NCBI GenBank assembly: GCA_947628335.1 | Contig: CANQZT010000069.1 | Coordinates: 1 to 7,818, forward strand | Direction: 5' to 3' | Origin: an uncultured Clostridia bacterium | Lineage (GTDB): Bacteria; Bacillota_A; Clostridia; TANB77; CAG-508 | DNA length: 7,818 nt | Shown: piece after piece, positions 1 through 6,598 of the stretch | Layout of the letters: each line of letters opens with the position of its first letter | Position numbering within the stretch: position 1 is the first letter of the stretch | The notes under the pieces: generated by a model | Databases searched by the model: none | What the model was told of the DNA's origin: nothing | The model's input: the letters and a program-made list of their open reading frames with translations, nothing else | Program-made: the position numbers and the translations under genes

Positions 1-12
1 TTATTATTACCT
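1..12 (-). promoter_or_regulatory. Possible ribosome binding site of the next gene beyond the window edge
   Basis: After the greA stop the minus strand runs 33 bases to the window edge with no hairpin. It contains AGGT (9-12) followed by an AT-only stretch, which would place a start codon at or just past base 1. In many Clostridia greA is followed by lysS, so a co-transcribed lysS is a reasonable guess, but no coding sequence of it is visible here. Confidence 0.25.
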
Positions 13-33
13 GTAATCAGCAAAATTACTAAT

Positions 34-510
34 TTATTTTTTTATTGATAATATTTTATATTTAGCTGTTCCTGCTGGTATTTTAAATTCTACTGTTTCT
101 CCTTTTTTTGCACCAAGTAATGCTGCTCCTATTGGAGATTCGTTAGATATTTTATTTTGTGATAAATCAACTTCTGTTGAGCCAACTATTGTATATTCAC
201 ATTCTTCATCAAATTCTAAGTCTTTTACTTTAACTGTGTTTCCGACTTGAACAGTTTTTGTATCAATTTCTGATTCATTAATAATTCTAGCATATCTTAA
301 TTTAGCCTCTAAATTTGCTATTTTAGTTTCATTTGATGCTTGTGCATTTTTTGCTTCATCATATTCTGAGTTTTCTGATAGGTCTCCAAATCCTAATGCC
401 ACTTTTATACGTTCTGCAATTTCAGATCTCTTTTCTGTCCTTAAGTATTCTAATTCTTTTTCTAAATTGTCGTATCCTTCTTGTGTTAATAACACTTCTT
501 TTTCTTCCAT
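34..510 (-). CDS. greA: Transcription elongation factor GreA
   Basis: GreA inserts its coiled coil into the RNA polymerase secondary channel and stimulates cleavage of backtracked transcripts. At 158 aa it has the usual family length. Residues 1-75 form the N-terminal coiled coil. The tip carries [13 protein letters not shown] at about 42-54, with the acidic pair D43 and E46 that matches the residues essential for cleavage in E. coli GreA. The C-terminal FKBP-like domain follows, with [14 protein letters not shown] at about 124-137. The ATG is chosen because GAGGAG lies about 9 bases upstream. The gene has its own promoter (642-670) and a leader of more than 100 bases containing a hairpin and a palindrome, so it may be separately regulated. 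No in-frame CGG is present. Confidence 0.97.
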   Translation of the reverse strand: MEEKEVLLTQEGYDNLEKELEYLRTEKRSEIAERIKVALGFGDLSENSEYDEAKNAQASNETKIANLEAKLRYARIINESEIDTKTVQVGNTVKVKDLEFDEECEYTIVGSTEVDLSQNKISNESPIGAALLGAKKGETVEFKIPAGTAKYKILSIKK

Positions 511-560
511 AATCCCTGTCTCCTCTCCATGTTTGGAATTATTTAAAAATATTTTTTATT

Positions 561-576
561 AGAACATATTTGTTCT
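561..576. promoter_or_regulatory. Perfect palindrome in the greA leader, possible operator
   Basis: AGAACA-TATT-TGTTCT is a perfect 6+6 inverted repeat with a 4-base centre, downstream of the greA promoter and about 50 bases before the start codon. It resembles a dimeric-repressor operator. It is not a standard Bacillota LexA box, because GAAC and GTTC are 6 rather than 4 bases apart. It could also form a small RNA hairpin. No regulator can be assigned. Confidence 0.35.
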
Positions 577-588
577 TTATCCTGCCCT

Positions 589-634
589 ATATAATCGTTG
601 GTACGAAATCGAAGATTCAGACAACGATTTATAT
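589..634 (-). other. Structured 5' leader of greA (nested hairpin)
   Basis: On the minus strand AATCGTTG and CAACGATT form a perfect 8-bp stem, extended outward by ATATA/TATAT with one bulged A. Inside the loop AATC-TTC-GATT can form a second small hairpin. The structure starts a few bases after the predicted -10 of the greA promoter, so it would lie near the 5' end of the transcript. No T-run follows, so it is not a simple terminator. It could stabilise the mRNA or bind a factor; I recognise no riboswitch class. Confidence 0.4.
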
Positions 635-641
635 TGGATTT

Positions 642-670
642 ATTTTAAGATAATAATATTATTTTGTCAA
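642..670 (-). promoter_or_regulatory. Predicted sigma-A promoter of greA
   Basis: TTGACA (665-670, perfect -35) and TAAAAT (642-647, one mismatch from TATAAT) are separated by exactly 17 bases. The -35 overlaps the stop codon of the upstream gene. This gives a leader of about 120 bases before the greA ATG, containing the hairpin and the palindrome listed separately. Confidence 0.75.
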
Positions 671-1527
671 TAGTTTTCGTGCTTTTTATTAAACCCATAT
701 TCACTGGCATGAATAACTCCATTTTTTCCTATTAAATTTACAATTTTTATATTATCTTGTTTTATTTTTTTTAGCACATTTTCATATTTTTCATTAGCAA
801 TTACACTTTCATATAATATCCTTTTATCAAAATTTCTATAGTTACTGCTATTAAATATATTATTATAATTTACTTGATAGTCATGAATATTAATTCCATT
901 AAATAGTTTTGATTGTATATGAATTTTATTATTTAAACTTAAAATAATGGCTTCTGGACATATGTTGAATTGATTTATTTCTTCTTCATTAAAATCAAAA
1001 TTTACAATTATCTTTGCTTTAGAAAGACTTTTTCTTTTATTATTTGAAATTGTAATTGCAATTCCTAATCTTTCTTCTAAATCTTCTTCTAGTTTTTTAA
1101 AATATTGAATATTACTTGTCACTATGTTAACTCGCTTTAGTTGCTTTGCTAAATATATAATATTATTCTCATCTGTTTTTGTTGGATGATTAGTCAATAC
1201 AAATATTTCTTGTTTATAGCTTTTTTCTTTCCTCATTTTTGCAATATAACATATTAAATCGTACCATAAATAACTGTTAAGAATTTTGCCATCGTATATA
1301 TATATACCTTTTTCTCTAAATCTTTGTTTCACATCATATAAACTAAACAAATAATTAGATAATACAACGCTTTTAGTTGTCCTTTCTAAAATTTTTGCAA
1401 TTATATTTATAATAAAATGACTCTTTAATCTTTTATATGGTAAAACGCATATTTTATCTTCTCTAATAGTTAAAATACAAAATATCTTTTTTATTATATA
1501 GACTATATATTTAACTACGAATGGCAA
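667..1527 (-). CDS. Unrecognised protein, 286 aa from a TTG start, possibly about 20 residues longer
   Basis: I do not recognise this family. The N-terminal 20 residues are hydrophobic and basic, like a membrane-associating helix. From about residue 105 the sequence alternates strand-like stretches (EIFVLTNH, VNIVTSN, AKIIVNFDF, AIILSLNN) with helical ones, which suggests a Rossmann-like fold; this is inference. The only canonical in-frame start is TTG at 1525-1527, which has no good ribosome binding site. The frame stays open for 25 more codons upstream and reads as plausible protein (VLYVKEITNIDELFYEYSK). A good AAGGTGA site (1598-1604) stands 8 bases before an ATG (1587-1589) in another frame, whose own ORF stops after five codons. 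So the start is non-standard, or one base has been lost near 1587. AGG serves as a normal arginine codon here three times, and there is no in-frame CGG. Confidence 0.7.
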   Translation of the reverse strand: MPFVVKYIVYIIKKIFCILTIREDKICVLPYKRLKSHFIINIIAKILERTTKSVVLSNYLFSLYDVKQRFREKGIYIYDGKILNSYLWYDLICYIAKMRKEKSYKQEIFVLTNHPTKTDENNIIYLAKQLKRVNIVTSNIQYFKKLEEDLEERLGIAITISNNKRKSLSKAKIIVNFDFNEEEINQFNICPEAIILSLNNKIHIQSKLFNGINIHDYQVNYNNIFNSSNYRNFDKRILYESVIANEKYENVLKKIKQDNIKIVNLIGKNGVIHASEYGFNKKHENY

Positions 1528-1571
1528 TTTAGAATATTCATAAAATAACTCATCAATATTGGTAATTTCCT

Positions 1572-1604
1572 TTACATATAATACGTCATAAATAATATCA
1601 CCTT
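1572..1604 (-). other. Ribosome binding site with out-of-frame ATG and 5-codon ORF ahead of the 667-1527 gene
   Basis: AAGGTGA (1598-1604) is followed 8 bases later by ATG (1587-1589). That ATG opens only ATG ACG TAT TAT ATG TAA. The downstream gene is open here in a different frame, and inserting one base after the ATG (ATG GAC GTA) would join them. It is either a very short leader ORF or the remnant of the true start after a one-base deletion. No CGG is involved, so this differs from the four CGG sites. Confidence 0.35.
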
Positions 1605-1633
1605 ATTTCTATATGTTATTTTATAAATATATT

Positions 1634-1664
1634 AATGCCTCTTCATTTTTAGAACTGAGGCATT
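1634..1664 (-). terminator. Probable intrinsic terminator after thyX
   Basis: AATGCCTC and GAGGCATT form a perfect 8-bp stem around a 15-base loop, in which TTC/GAA can add three pairs. It lies about 20 bases beyond the thyX stop. On the minus strand it is followed by an AT-rich but not pure T stretch, so termination may be moderate. The plus strand has the better T-run (TTTTT), but no plus-strand gene is visible. Confidence 0.55.
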
Positions 1665-1682
1665 TTTACTATAAATCATTTT

Positions 1683-2351
1683 TTAAAATTCTTCAATAGA
1701 AAGTTTTGCATAATATTTAGGGTTAAACTCTTCATCATATTGTATTTCGTCAAATATTTCTGGCATTTGTTCTTTAAAATATTTTAATAATGGAATCATA
1801 ACTTGACGAATAGCAGGATGAACATGATTATTAGCTCTTAAACTTAATATATGTTTCCATTCTCTAATATTTGCTGTCATTGTATATTCAGCTGCTGTAG
1901 AATGTGGCAATAGATCTCTGCACATATCCGTTGTTGCACCAAGTTCTTTCATTTTTATATATCCATTTTCAATTTCTTGCATTGTTTTTTTCCATATTTC
2001 ATACATTTCTTTATCTTCTATATAAACTGGATTTATAAATGTAATTTCATTTCCGTATTTATCTTTATCATAACTACAATATCTTGTTGATTCTACTGAA
2101 AAACTTGCAAAACGATGTCGTGTTAAATCTTTATAAGAACCAATATCATTATATATTCTAACCGTTACTTTTTCATGTTCTAATACAGATTCATGACCAC
2201 GATTAATACAATTCTTTAATAAATTTTTATAACTCTCATCTGAAATTTTATCTTCTGAACGATAACATGTTCTACATGCTCTTTCAATTTTTTTCATAAT
2301 TGCTTTTCCGTCAATTTTTTCTACTTTTATCCATGGATCTACAATTCTCAT
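1683..2351 (-). CDS. thyX: Flavin-dependent thymidylate synthase ThyX
   Basis: ThyX makes dTMP from dUMP using methylene-tetrahydrofolate, with FAD and NADPH as reductants, and replaces ThyA in many anaerobes. The diagnostic RHRX7S motif is present as RHR at 78-80 and S88, within RHRFASFSVESTRY. Other family blocks are RGHESVLEH (51-59), CRDLLPHSTAAEY (144-156) and LRANNHVHPAIRQ (171-183). The length of 222 aa is normal for the family. The ATG has GGAGGG (2357-2362) five bases upstream. The gene is flanked by terminators on both sides, so it is probably transcribed alone. It contains four CGG trinucleotides out of frame and none in frame, and it reads through without interruption. Confidence 0.97.
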   Translation of the reverse strand: MRIVDPWIKVEKIDGKAIMKKIERACRTCYRSEDKISDESYKNLLKNCINRGHESVLEHEKVTVRIYNDIGSYKDLTRHRFASFSVESTRYCSYDKDKYGNEITFINPVYIEDKEMYEIWKKTMQEIENGYIKMKELGATTDMCRDLLPHSTAAEYTMTANIREWKHILSLRANNHVHPAIRQVMIPLLKYFKEQMPEIFDEIQYDEEFNPKYYAKLSIEEF

Positions 2352-2384
2352 TATTACCCTCCATTTTTACATTAATTTAAACAT

Positions 2385-2393
2385 ATTTTAGCA
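2385..2393 (-). promoter_or_regulatory. Possible extended -10 promoter of thyX
   Basis: TGCTAAAAT matches an extended -10 element (TGnTATAAT) and lies directly after the T-run of the upstream terminator, about 33 bases before the thyX ATG. No convincing -35 is visible. It is suggested mainly because the strong terminator just upstream implies that thyX needs its own start. Confidence 0.3.
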
Positions 2394-2394
2394 A

Positions 2395-2421
2395 AAAAGA
2401 GAAATTTTACATTTCTCTTTT
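2395..2421 (-). terminator. Intrinsic terminator of the 288-aa gene
   Basis: On the minus strand AAAAGAGAAA and TTTCTCTTTT form a perfect 10-bp stem with a 7-base loop (TGTAAAA), and the T-run is extended to TTTTTT. It overlaps the stop codon of the upstream gene (2420-2422). Confidence 0.8.
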
Positions 2422-3287
2422 ATTCTCCTTTTCCTTCTGGAAGAGCTGGTGTATCTAAAACAATCTTTATCTTAAAGATATAACTTACTGCTCTACCAAA
2501 TTTACTATTTTTAATTCTTTGCCATAGTGATGGTTTTACATCAACTCTTGTTTCATTAATAAATTTATTTTGTTCTTCTATTGCATTTACTGTAGAAGGT
2601 TCTATATTTTGTACTTGTGCTTCGGTATTTTGTTGCTCTTCTACCTCTTCGTTATCATAATCAACTGGTGTAGGAATTACTTTTAAAGCATCTGCAACTT
2701 CTATTCCTATATAACTTAATGCCTTCGATCTGTCTTCTATTCTTTCCATATCTATTTCAATATGTAAATTAGACTCTAGATTAGCTATTCTTGCATTTAC
2801 TAATTTAATAGCATCTTGATAATTTCCGTGATGTTGTGCTTTTAGACCTTCCTATAATTCCTAATGTATCCGTAATATCTTCTCCAAAATCTTTTTGTGC
2901 CTCTTTTACTTTAGCCTTCCAATCTTTATCTTTTTCTTCAACACATTGCAATAATTCTTTTAAATTTCCAGAGAGAATTATATTTTTTTCTCTTTGACGT
3001 ATTAATTCTTCTATTTGCTTTGTGTTTTCTTCAAATTGATTTGTTGCATATTCAACTAATCCATATGCGGCTTTATATACGGATTTAGGAAAATTTTTCT
3101 TTTTTGGATATTCAATTAAATATGTTTTTATTGATTCAATTAAATCTTTAAAGTATGAATCTTCATCTAATTGAACAATTTGTTTTTTACTATTTGGATT
3201 AATTAATTTTTGTACCTTATCAATATTTGACAAGATTTTTTCTTCCGTAATTACCATTCTTACGTTTACTATGCCGCTTTTTGACAT
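2420..3287 (-). CDS. Unrecognised 288-aa protein read through a +1 shift at an in-frame CGG
   Basis: The ATG at 3285-3287 is preceded by a strong GGGAGGG site. The starting frame gives 153 residues, then CGG (2826-2828), and would stop at 2805 after a short unrelated tail. Skipping one base at CGG continues directly as NYQDAIKLVNARIANLES and onward to the stop at 2420, for 288 residues in total. The protein is soluble and helix-rich. Residues 85-135 are charged and coiled-coil-like, followed by an acidic, Gln-rich linker at about 210-245. The C-terminus is amphipathic and basic (SLWQRIKNSKFGRAVSYIFK). I recognise no family. It has its own promoter and a strong terminator, and follows a tetR gene in the same direction. 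That the second segment is in frame for 26 codons before its first ATG argues against two separate genes. Confidence 0.7.
2825..2828 (-). other. Proposed +1 recoding site CGGA in the 288-aa gene
   Basis: Read in frame the site is ACA TCA CGG AAA TTA, ending at TAA at 2805-2807. Read +1 it is TCA (C) GGA AAT TAT CAA, with the frame open to 2420. The shift must fall within about 44 bases (2808-2851), bounded by the stop of each frame, and CGG occurs only once there in the original frame. The preceding TCA cannot re-pair one base forward, so ordinary P-site slippage is unlikely. Confidence 0.6.
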
Positions 3288-3332
3288 TGTAAACCACCCT
3301 CCCTTTGTCCTACGTATATTCTAATTATCAAA

Positions 3333-3361
3333 ATTATACAACTTATTTCAAGAAAGTACAA
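3333..3361 (-). promoter_or_regulatory. Predicted promoter of the 288-aa gene
   Basis: TATAAT (3333-3338, perfect) lies 17 bases from TTGTAC (3356-3361, four of six matches to TTGACA). The expected start leaves a leader of about 40 bases. A second candidate further upstream is TTGACT (3426-3431) with TAAAAT (3402-3407) at an 18-base spacing. The 161-base gap after tetR holds these elements and no terminator hairpin, so read-through from the tetR operon is also possible. Confidence 0.6.
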
Positions 3362-3448
3362 TAGGATTAATTAAAATTCATCATATCATTTTTCTGTACT
3401 TATTTTATTACAACATTAATACAAAAGTCAACATTATTTTTTATTTTT

Positions 3449-4021
3449 TTAATTCTTTTTTATTAAATTTTTTAATATTGAATTATCAAATTCTTTAAAA
3501 AGCTTTTGTATATCAATTTCTTTCTTCGTCATCGTTTTATATACTAGGCTAGAACAGGTTAATCCAAAGATTCCTGATGCTATAGCGTCTGAATCTCCTT
3601 CAATAATTTCTCCTTTTTCCATTCCTTCTTTTAAGATATCCTCTATTGCTTTTATATACTCTATTACTTTATTCTTACATAGGATATTTCGCTGTTCATT
3701 TCCCCAAATTTGACTAAGAACTATTATCATAAAATCTTCGTATTTTGCTATTATTTTAATTTGAATTAGAACTACTGCTCTTAATTTATCTATTGTATTA
3801 GTTGCTTTTGCTTTTTTTATTTCTATACTATTTTTTAATAGTTTCATTCCCTCTTCAACTAAGAAATTAAAGATTTCTTCTTTACTCGAAAAATGATAAT
3901 ATAATGTTCCTTTCGCAACCCCTACTGTAGCTGTTATATCTTCTATACTTGTTGCATCATACCCTTTTTGTGCAAATAATTTCATAGAGGTCTCAAATAT
4001 CTTTCTTTTCGTTTTATTCAT
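3449..4021 (-). CDS. TetR/AcrR-family transcriptional regulator
   Basis: This is a 190-aa DNA-binding repressor of the TetR type. The N-terminal helix-turn-helix domain covers about residues 5-50, with FAQKGYDATSIEDIT and the recognition region VAKGTLYYHFSSKEE. The C-terminal helical ligand domain has no recognisable ligand signature. The ATG is preceded by AGGTGA, formed by the last codons of gmk, and only 4 bases separate gmk's stop from this start, so the two are translationally coupled. TetR genes usually sit beside the genes they control; here it ends a housekeeping operon, with an unrecognised gene next downstream that could be its target. The divergent-promoter arrangement common for this family is absent. 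No TetR operator could be assigned, although an inverted repeat (AAGTACA/TGTACTT at 3354-3360 and 3395-3401) lies downstream of it. Confidence 0.93.
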   Translation of the reverse strand: MNKTKRKIFETSMKLFAQKGYDATSIEDITATVGVAKGTLYYHFSSKEEIFNFLVEEGMKLLKNSIEIKKAKATNTIDKLRAVVLIQIKIIAKYEDFMIIVLSQIWGNEQRNILCKNKVIEYIKAIEDILKEGMEKGEIIEGDSDAIASGIFGLTCSSLVYKTMTKKEIDIQKLFKEFDNSILKNLIKKN

Positions 4022-4025
4022 ATTT

Positions 4026-4598
4026 TCACCTATTATTTGTTAATTTTTTTTCTTGTTCTATTATAGTTTTTATAATATTGACTGTCTTTTCTAAATTATT
4101 ATTATTAATAACATAATCATAGTTTTTTATTTTTGACTCTTCATATTTTAATCTTCCAACTCTTAAATCAATTTCTTCTTGTGTTAAATTGTCTCCTCTA
4201 TGTTGTAATCTACTGCGTAGTTCTTCTTCATTTACTTTAAGGAAAATAGTTACTATTTTAGTTGTTTCTTTTAAAATACGAAGTAAATTTTCTGTTCCAT
4301 TTACTTCAATATCTTTTACAATTATTTTTCCACTTTTTATTTTATCATTCATTAATTTTTTTGAAGTTCCATAATAATTTTCATGATGTAAATCATATTC
4401 ATAAAATTCACCTTCTTGAATTTTTTTCTCAAATTCTTCTCTTGTAATAAAATGATATTGTACTCCTTCTTCTTCATCTTGTCTTCGCGCTCTTGATGTA
4501 TATGAAGGAAGTGAAATTACATCGGTCATTGTCCTTATTAATTCTTTTTTTATTGTATCTTTACCTGCACCTGAAACTCCTGATAAGATTACTAACAT
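4026..4598 (-). CDS. gmk: Guanylate kinase (divergent)
   Basis: Guanylate kinase phosphorylates GMP to GDP with ATP. The P-loop GVSGAGKDT is at 7-15 with lysine 13, and the GMP-binding region has PSYTSRARR (31-39) and YYGTSK (75-80). At 190 aa it is close to the usual length. The lid and adenine region is represented by RGDNLTQEEIDLR. It departs from typical bacterial Gmk at several places: PSYTSRARR instead of a SATTRxPR-type block, and KDIEVNGTENL instead of LDIDxQGxxQ. It also lies after rpoZ, whereas in Bacillus the order is remA-gmk-rpoZ. It could be a relocated or second guanylate kinase. The start has AGGTGA about 6 bases upstream; the stop overlaps the tetR ribosome binding site. Confidence 0.88.
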   Translation of the reverse strand: MLVILSGVSGAGKDTIKKELIRTMTDVISLPSYTSRARRQDEEEGVQYHFITREEFEKKIQEGEFYEYDLHHENYYGTSKKLMNDKIKSGKIIVKDIEVNGTENLLRILKETTKIVTIFLKVNEEELRSRLQHRGDNLTQEEIDLRVGRLKYEESKIKNYDYVINNNNLEKTVNIIKTIIEQEKKLTNNR

Positions 4599-4617
4599 TA
4601 ACTGTCACCTTTCTTTT

Positions 4618-4848
4618 TTATTTTTGACTATCTTTTTCTTCATCATTTTCTTCTTGTTCATCTACAATTGTAACTTTTCCTGCATAGATTTCATCTGCTG
4701 CAAGAGTTACATTTGATTCTTCTTCATCATCTACAAATGGTTCATCTCCATTTGATAATTGTCTTGCTCTTTTAGCTGTTGCTACTACTAATTCGAACCT
4801 GTTATCTACTTTCTTTAACATATCAATAATGCTTGGTTTTACCATCAT
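4618..4848 (-). CDS. rpoZ: RNA polymerase omega subunit
   Basis: Omega assists assembly and stability of RNA polymerase by holding the beta-prime subunit. The 76-aa protein carries the conserved N-terminal core MVKPSIIDMLKKVDNRFELV, then ATAKRARQL and TLAADEIYAGKV, followed by an acidic C-terminal tail (EQEENDEEKD). Two adjacent ATG codons are possible starts; the first has the better spacing, about 8 bases from AGAGGT. It sits between remA and gmk with gaps of about 20 bases, as part of one operon. The omega-gmk-remA neighbourhood is a classic Bacillota cluster, although the gene order differs from that of Bacillus. Confidence 0.96.
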   Translation of the reverse strand: MMVKPSIIDMLKKVDNRFELVVATAKRARQLSNGDEPFVDDEEESNVTLAADEIYAGKVTIVDEQEENDEEKDSQK

Positions 4849-4869
4849 ATTAATCTACCTCTTTCTTTT

Positions 4870-5118
4870 TTAATCTTCTATATCTTCTTTTTCAAGCCTT
4901 CCTGCTACGGTTTCTGGCTGTACAGCTGACAATATTATGTGACCCGAATCCATAATTACAACTGCTCTTGTGCGTCTCCCATAAGTTGCATCAACTGCTG
5001 TACCATTATCTTTTGCTTCTTGAACCATTCTCTTTATAGGTGCCGACTCGGGACTAACAATTGCTATAATTCTATTAGCTGATACTATATTTCCAAATCC
5101 TATATTGATTAATTGCAT
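4870..5118 (-). CDS. remA: RemA-family regulator (DUF370)
   Basis: RemA is a small DNA-binding protein that activates extracellular-matrix and osmoprotection genes in Bacillus subtilis by wrapping DNA around an oligomeric ring. The 82-aa sequence matches the family along its whole length: [20 protein letters not shown] (4-23), then [40 protein letters not shown] and QPETVAGRL. The arginine-rich GRRTRA block is the conserved DNA-contact region. The ATG has AGGAGAAGG four bases upstream, and the yicC stop TAG lies within that ribosome binding site, so translation is coupled. It uses CGC for arginine and has CGG only out of frame. Confidence 0.96.
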   Translation of the reverse strand: MQLINIGFGNIVSANRIIAIVSPESAPIKRMVQEAKDNGTAVDATYGRRTRAVVIMDSGHIILSAVQPETVAGRLEKEDIED

Positions 5119-5129
5119 TATTCCTTCTC

Positions 5130-6003
5130 CTATTCTATATTTTGTATTTGCTCACGGATATCCTCTAATTCCGTTTTTATTTCGATTACAGTATTAGTAA
5201 TAAATAAACTTCCAGATTTTGATCCTACTGTATTAATCTCTCTATTCATTTCTTGCATTAAGAAATCTATTTTTTTACCAATTGGCTCATTTGAATCTAA
5301 AAAATGTTTAAATTGCGCAATATGACTGTTCATCCTTGTAATTTCTTCTTCAATTGAGCATTTATCTGCATATATTACAGTTTCTTGTGCAAGTCTTTCT
5401 TTATCAATAACATCCGTTTTTAAAATTTCTTTAATTCTCGTTTCTAATTTTACTACATATTCCTCTACAAGTCCAGTAGAATTATTAGAAATTTCATAAA
5501 CTTTATTTGATACACTTTCAATTCTTTTTAACAAATCTTCTTTAATTTTATTTCCTTCTGCTTGTCTCATTTCAATAAATCCATTAATAGCTTCATTAAG
5601 ACATTTCGATAATTCATTCCAAATTATTTCTTCATCTTCAACATTTTCGATACTTAAAATATCTGGAAACTTTGATATTTCAGTAACACTTATATCGTCA
5701 TTTATATTGTTGTCTTGTGCTAATTTTTTTAATGATTCAATATATATTTTTGCTAGTTCTTCATTTATTTTTACATTTTTTCCGTCTAGTACTGTTATTT
5801 TCAAAGTTTACAAAAACATCTACTTTTCCCCTTGCAATTTTAGAAGCTACTTCTTTTTTTATTTTTTCTTCTAAATAACTAATACATCTTGGTATCTTAA
5901 CTACAATATCATTATATCTATGGTTTACCGATTTTATTTCTATATTATATATTCTGTTATTTTCTTCTAATTTAGCTCTTCCAAATCCTGTCATGCTCTT
6001 CAT
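5130..6003 (-). CDS. yicC: YicC/YloC-family endoribonuclease read through a +1 shift at an in-frame CGG
   Basis: YicC/YloC proteins are endoribonucleases involved in RNA turnover, about 290 aa long. The starting frame supplies the N-terminal family blocks [10 protein letters not shown] (1-10), EIKSVNHRY (22-30) and [13 protein letters not shown] (58-70), then reaches CGG at residue 74 and would stop seven codons later. Skipping one base at CGG gives [20 protein letters not shown] and continues through the C-terminal blocks ([36 protein letters not shown]) to the stop at 5130. The joined product is 290 aa, exactly family length, with nothing missing or duplicated. It lies within a tight operon: the ATG follows AGGAG at the stop of the membrane gene, and its own stop overlaps the remA ribosome binding site. 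This setting and the good conservation argue against a decaying pseudogene. Confidence 0.9.
5781..5784 (-). other. Proposed +1 recoding site CGGA in yicC
   Basis: Read in frame the site is ACT AGA CGG AAA AAA TGT, ending at TGA (5761-5763). Read +1 it is AGA (C) GGA AAA AAT GTA, the conserved YicC continuation. The two frames overlap for only about 44 bases (5764-5807), and this is the only in-frame CGG in the gene. A run of six A directly follows, so a homopolymer length error (5 instead of 6 A) would also restore the frame; for this site alone that is a serious alternative. Confidence 0.6.
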
Positions 6004-6015
6004 GCCGCCTCGCTC

Positions 6016-6585
6016 CTATCTTTTAATAATTTCATTAATATCATTGATGCTTTCAAGATACGTTTTTTTCATTTTACAATAATTAATTAATGCTTTTCCT
6101 AAATAGTATATTGCACAAACAATTGAAGCAACCATAAGAATTAAATCAAACTCCGTTAAATACATTGTATATAAATAGATAGAAAATAATACAAATATAG
6201 ATACTATAAAACATTCTATACCATGAATTGCTATATTTCCGTTTTCTTTCCTATAACTATATTCAAATAGCATAATTGTAAATATTATTAACAACATACT
6301 AAATACTTTCAAATCTTTTATAAATACTGTTGTTTCTATATTAGATGCTCCTAAATTAATAAGATAAAAAAAGGCCATGACTATATCTGCAATAAATATA
6401 TCTTCAAATAATTTTTTATACATTTTTAATTTTTCTTCTTTAGGCATTTCTTTCTTACTTACAATTTCTTTTTCTATATTTCCGTATTTATCATTCCATT
6501 CTTTATCTTTTTCTCTACCTCTTGTATCTTTTTTCTTATCTTTTATTTGTTGCTTTTTATCTATCATCCTTTTACCTTTTTTCAA
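6016..6585 (-). CDS. Hypothetical four-helix membrane protein
   Basis: This 189-aa protein belongs to no family I recognise. The first 58 residues are extremely basic and charged (many Lys, Arg, Glu), with no signal peptide. Four hydrophobic segments follow at about 62-80, 93-110, 120-142 and 146-168, and then a short charged tail. Both ends are predicted to be cytoplasmic. The start is TTG at 6583-6585, chosen because AAAGGAGAGG (6591-6600) is ideally placed 5 bases upstream; the first ATG, six codons later, has its AAAGG too close. The ribosome binding site overlaps the rsmE stop, and the stop TAG overlaps the yicC ribosome binding site. Its position between rsmE and yicC suggests co-expression only, not a shared function. 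Confidence 0.85.
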   Translation of the reverse strand: MKKGKRMIDKKQQIKDKKKDTRGREKDKEWNDKYGNIEKEIVSKKEMPKEEKLKMYKKLFEDIFIADIVMAFFYLINLGASNIETTVFIKDLKVFSMLLIIFTIMLFEYSYRKENGNIAIHGIECFIVSIFVLFSIYLYTMYLTEFDLILMVASIVCAIYYLGKALINYCKMKKTYLESINDINEIIKR

Positions 6586-6598
6586 GTTATCCTCTCCT

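Noticed and set aside
561..576. LexA/SOS box in front of greA
   Set aside because: GAAC and GTTC are separated by 6 bases, not the 4 of the Bacillota LexA site.
2845..2847. AGG as the shift codon of the 288-aa gene (GGA AGG TCT)
   Set aside because: AGG is used as a normal arginine codon three times in the neighbouring 667-1527 gene, and an in-frame CGG within the same overlap window explains the shift in the same way as the other sites.
4189..4447. Plus-strand open frames within gmk, and similar ones at 5113-5325, 6377-6637 and 6627-6833
   Set aside because: They lie fully opposite well-recognised genes, are rich in Phe/Ser/Leu from the reverse complement of AT-rich coding sequence, and lack ribosome binding sites.
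5776..5781. Simple homopolymer error (six A) as the full cause of the yicC break
   Set aside because: It is possible for this site alone, but it does not explain the other three breaks, which have no such run beside their CGG. It is kept as an alternative for yicC.
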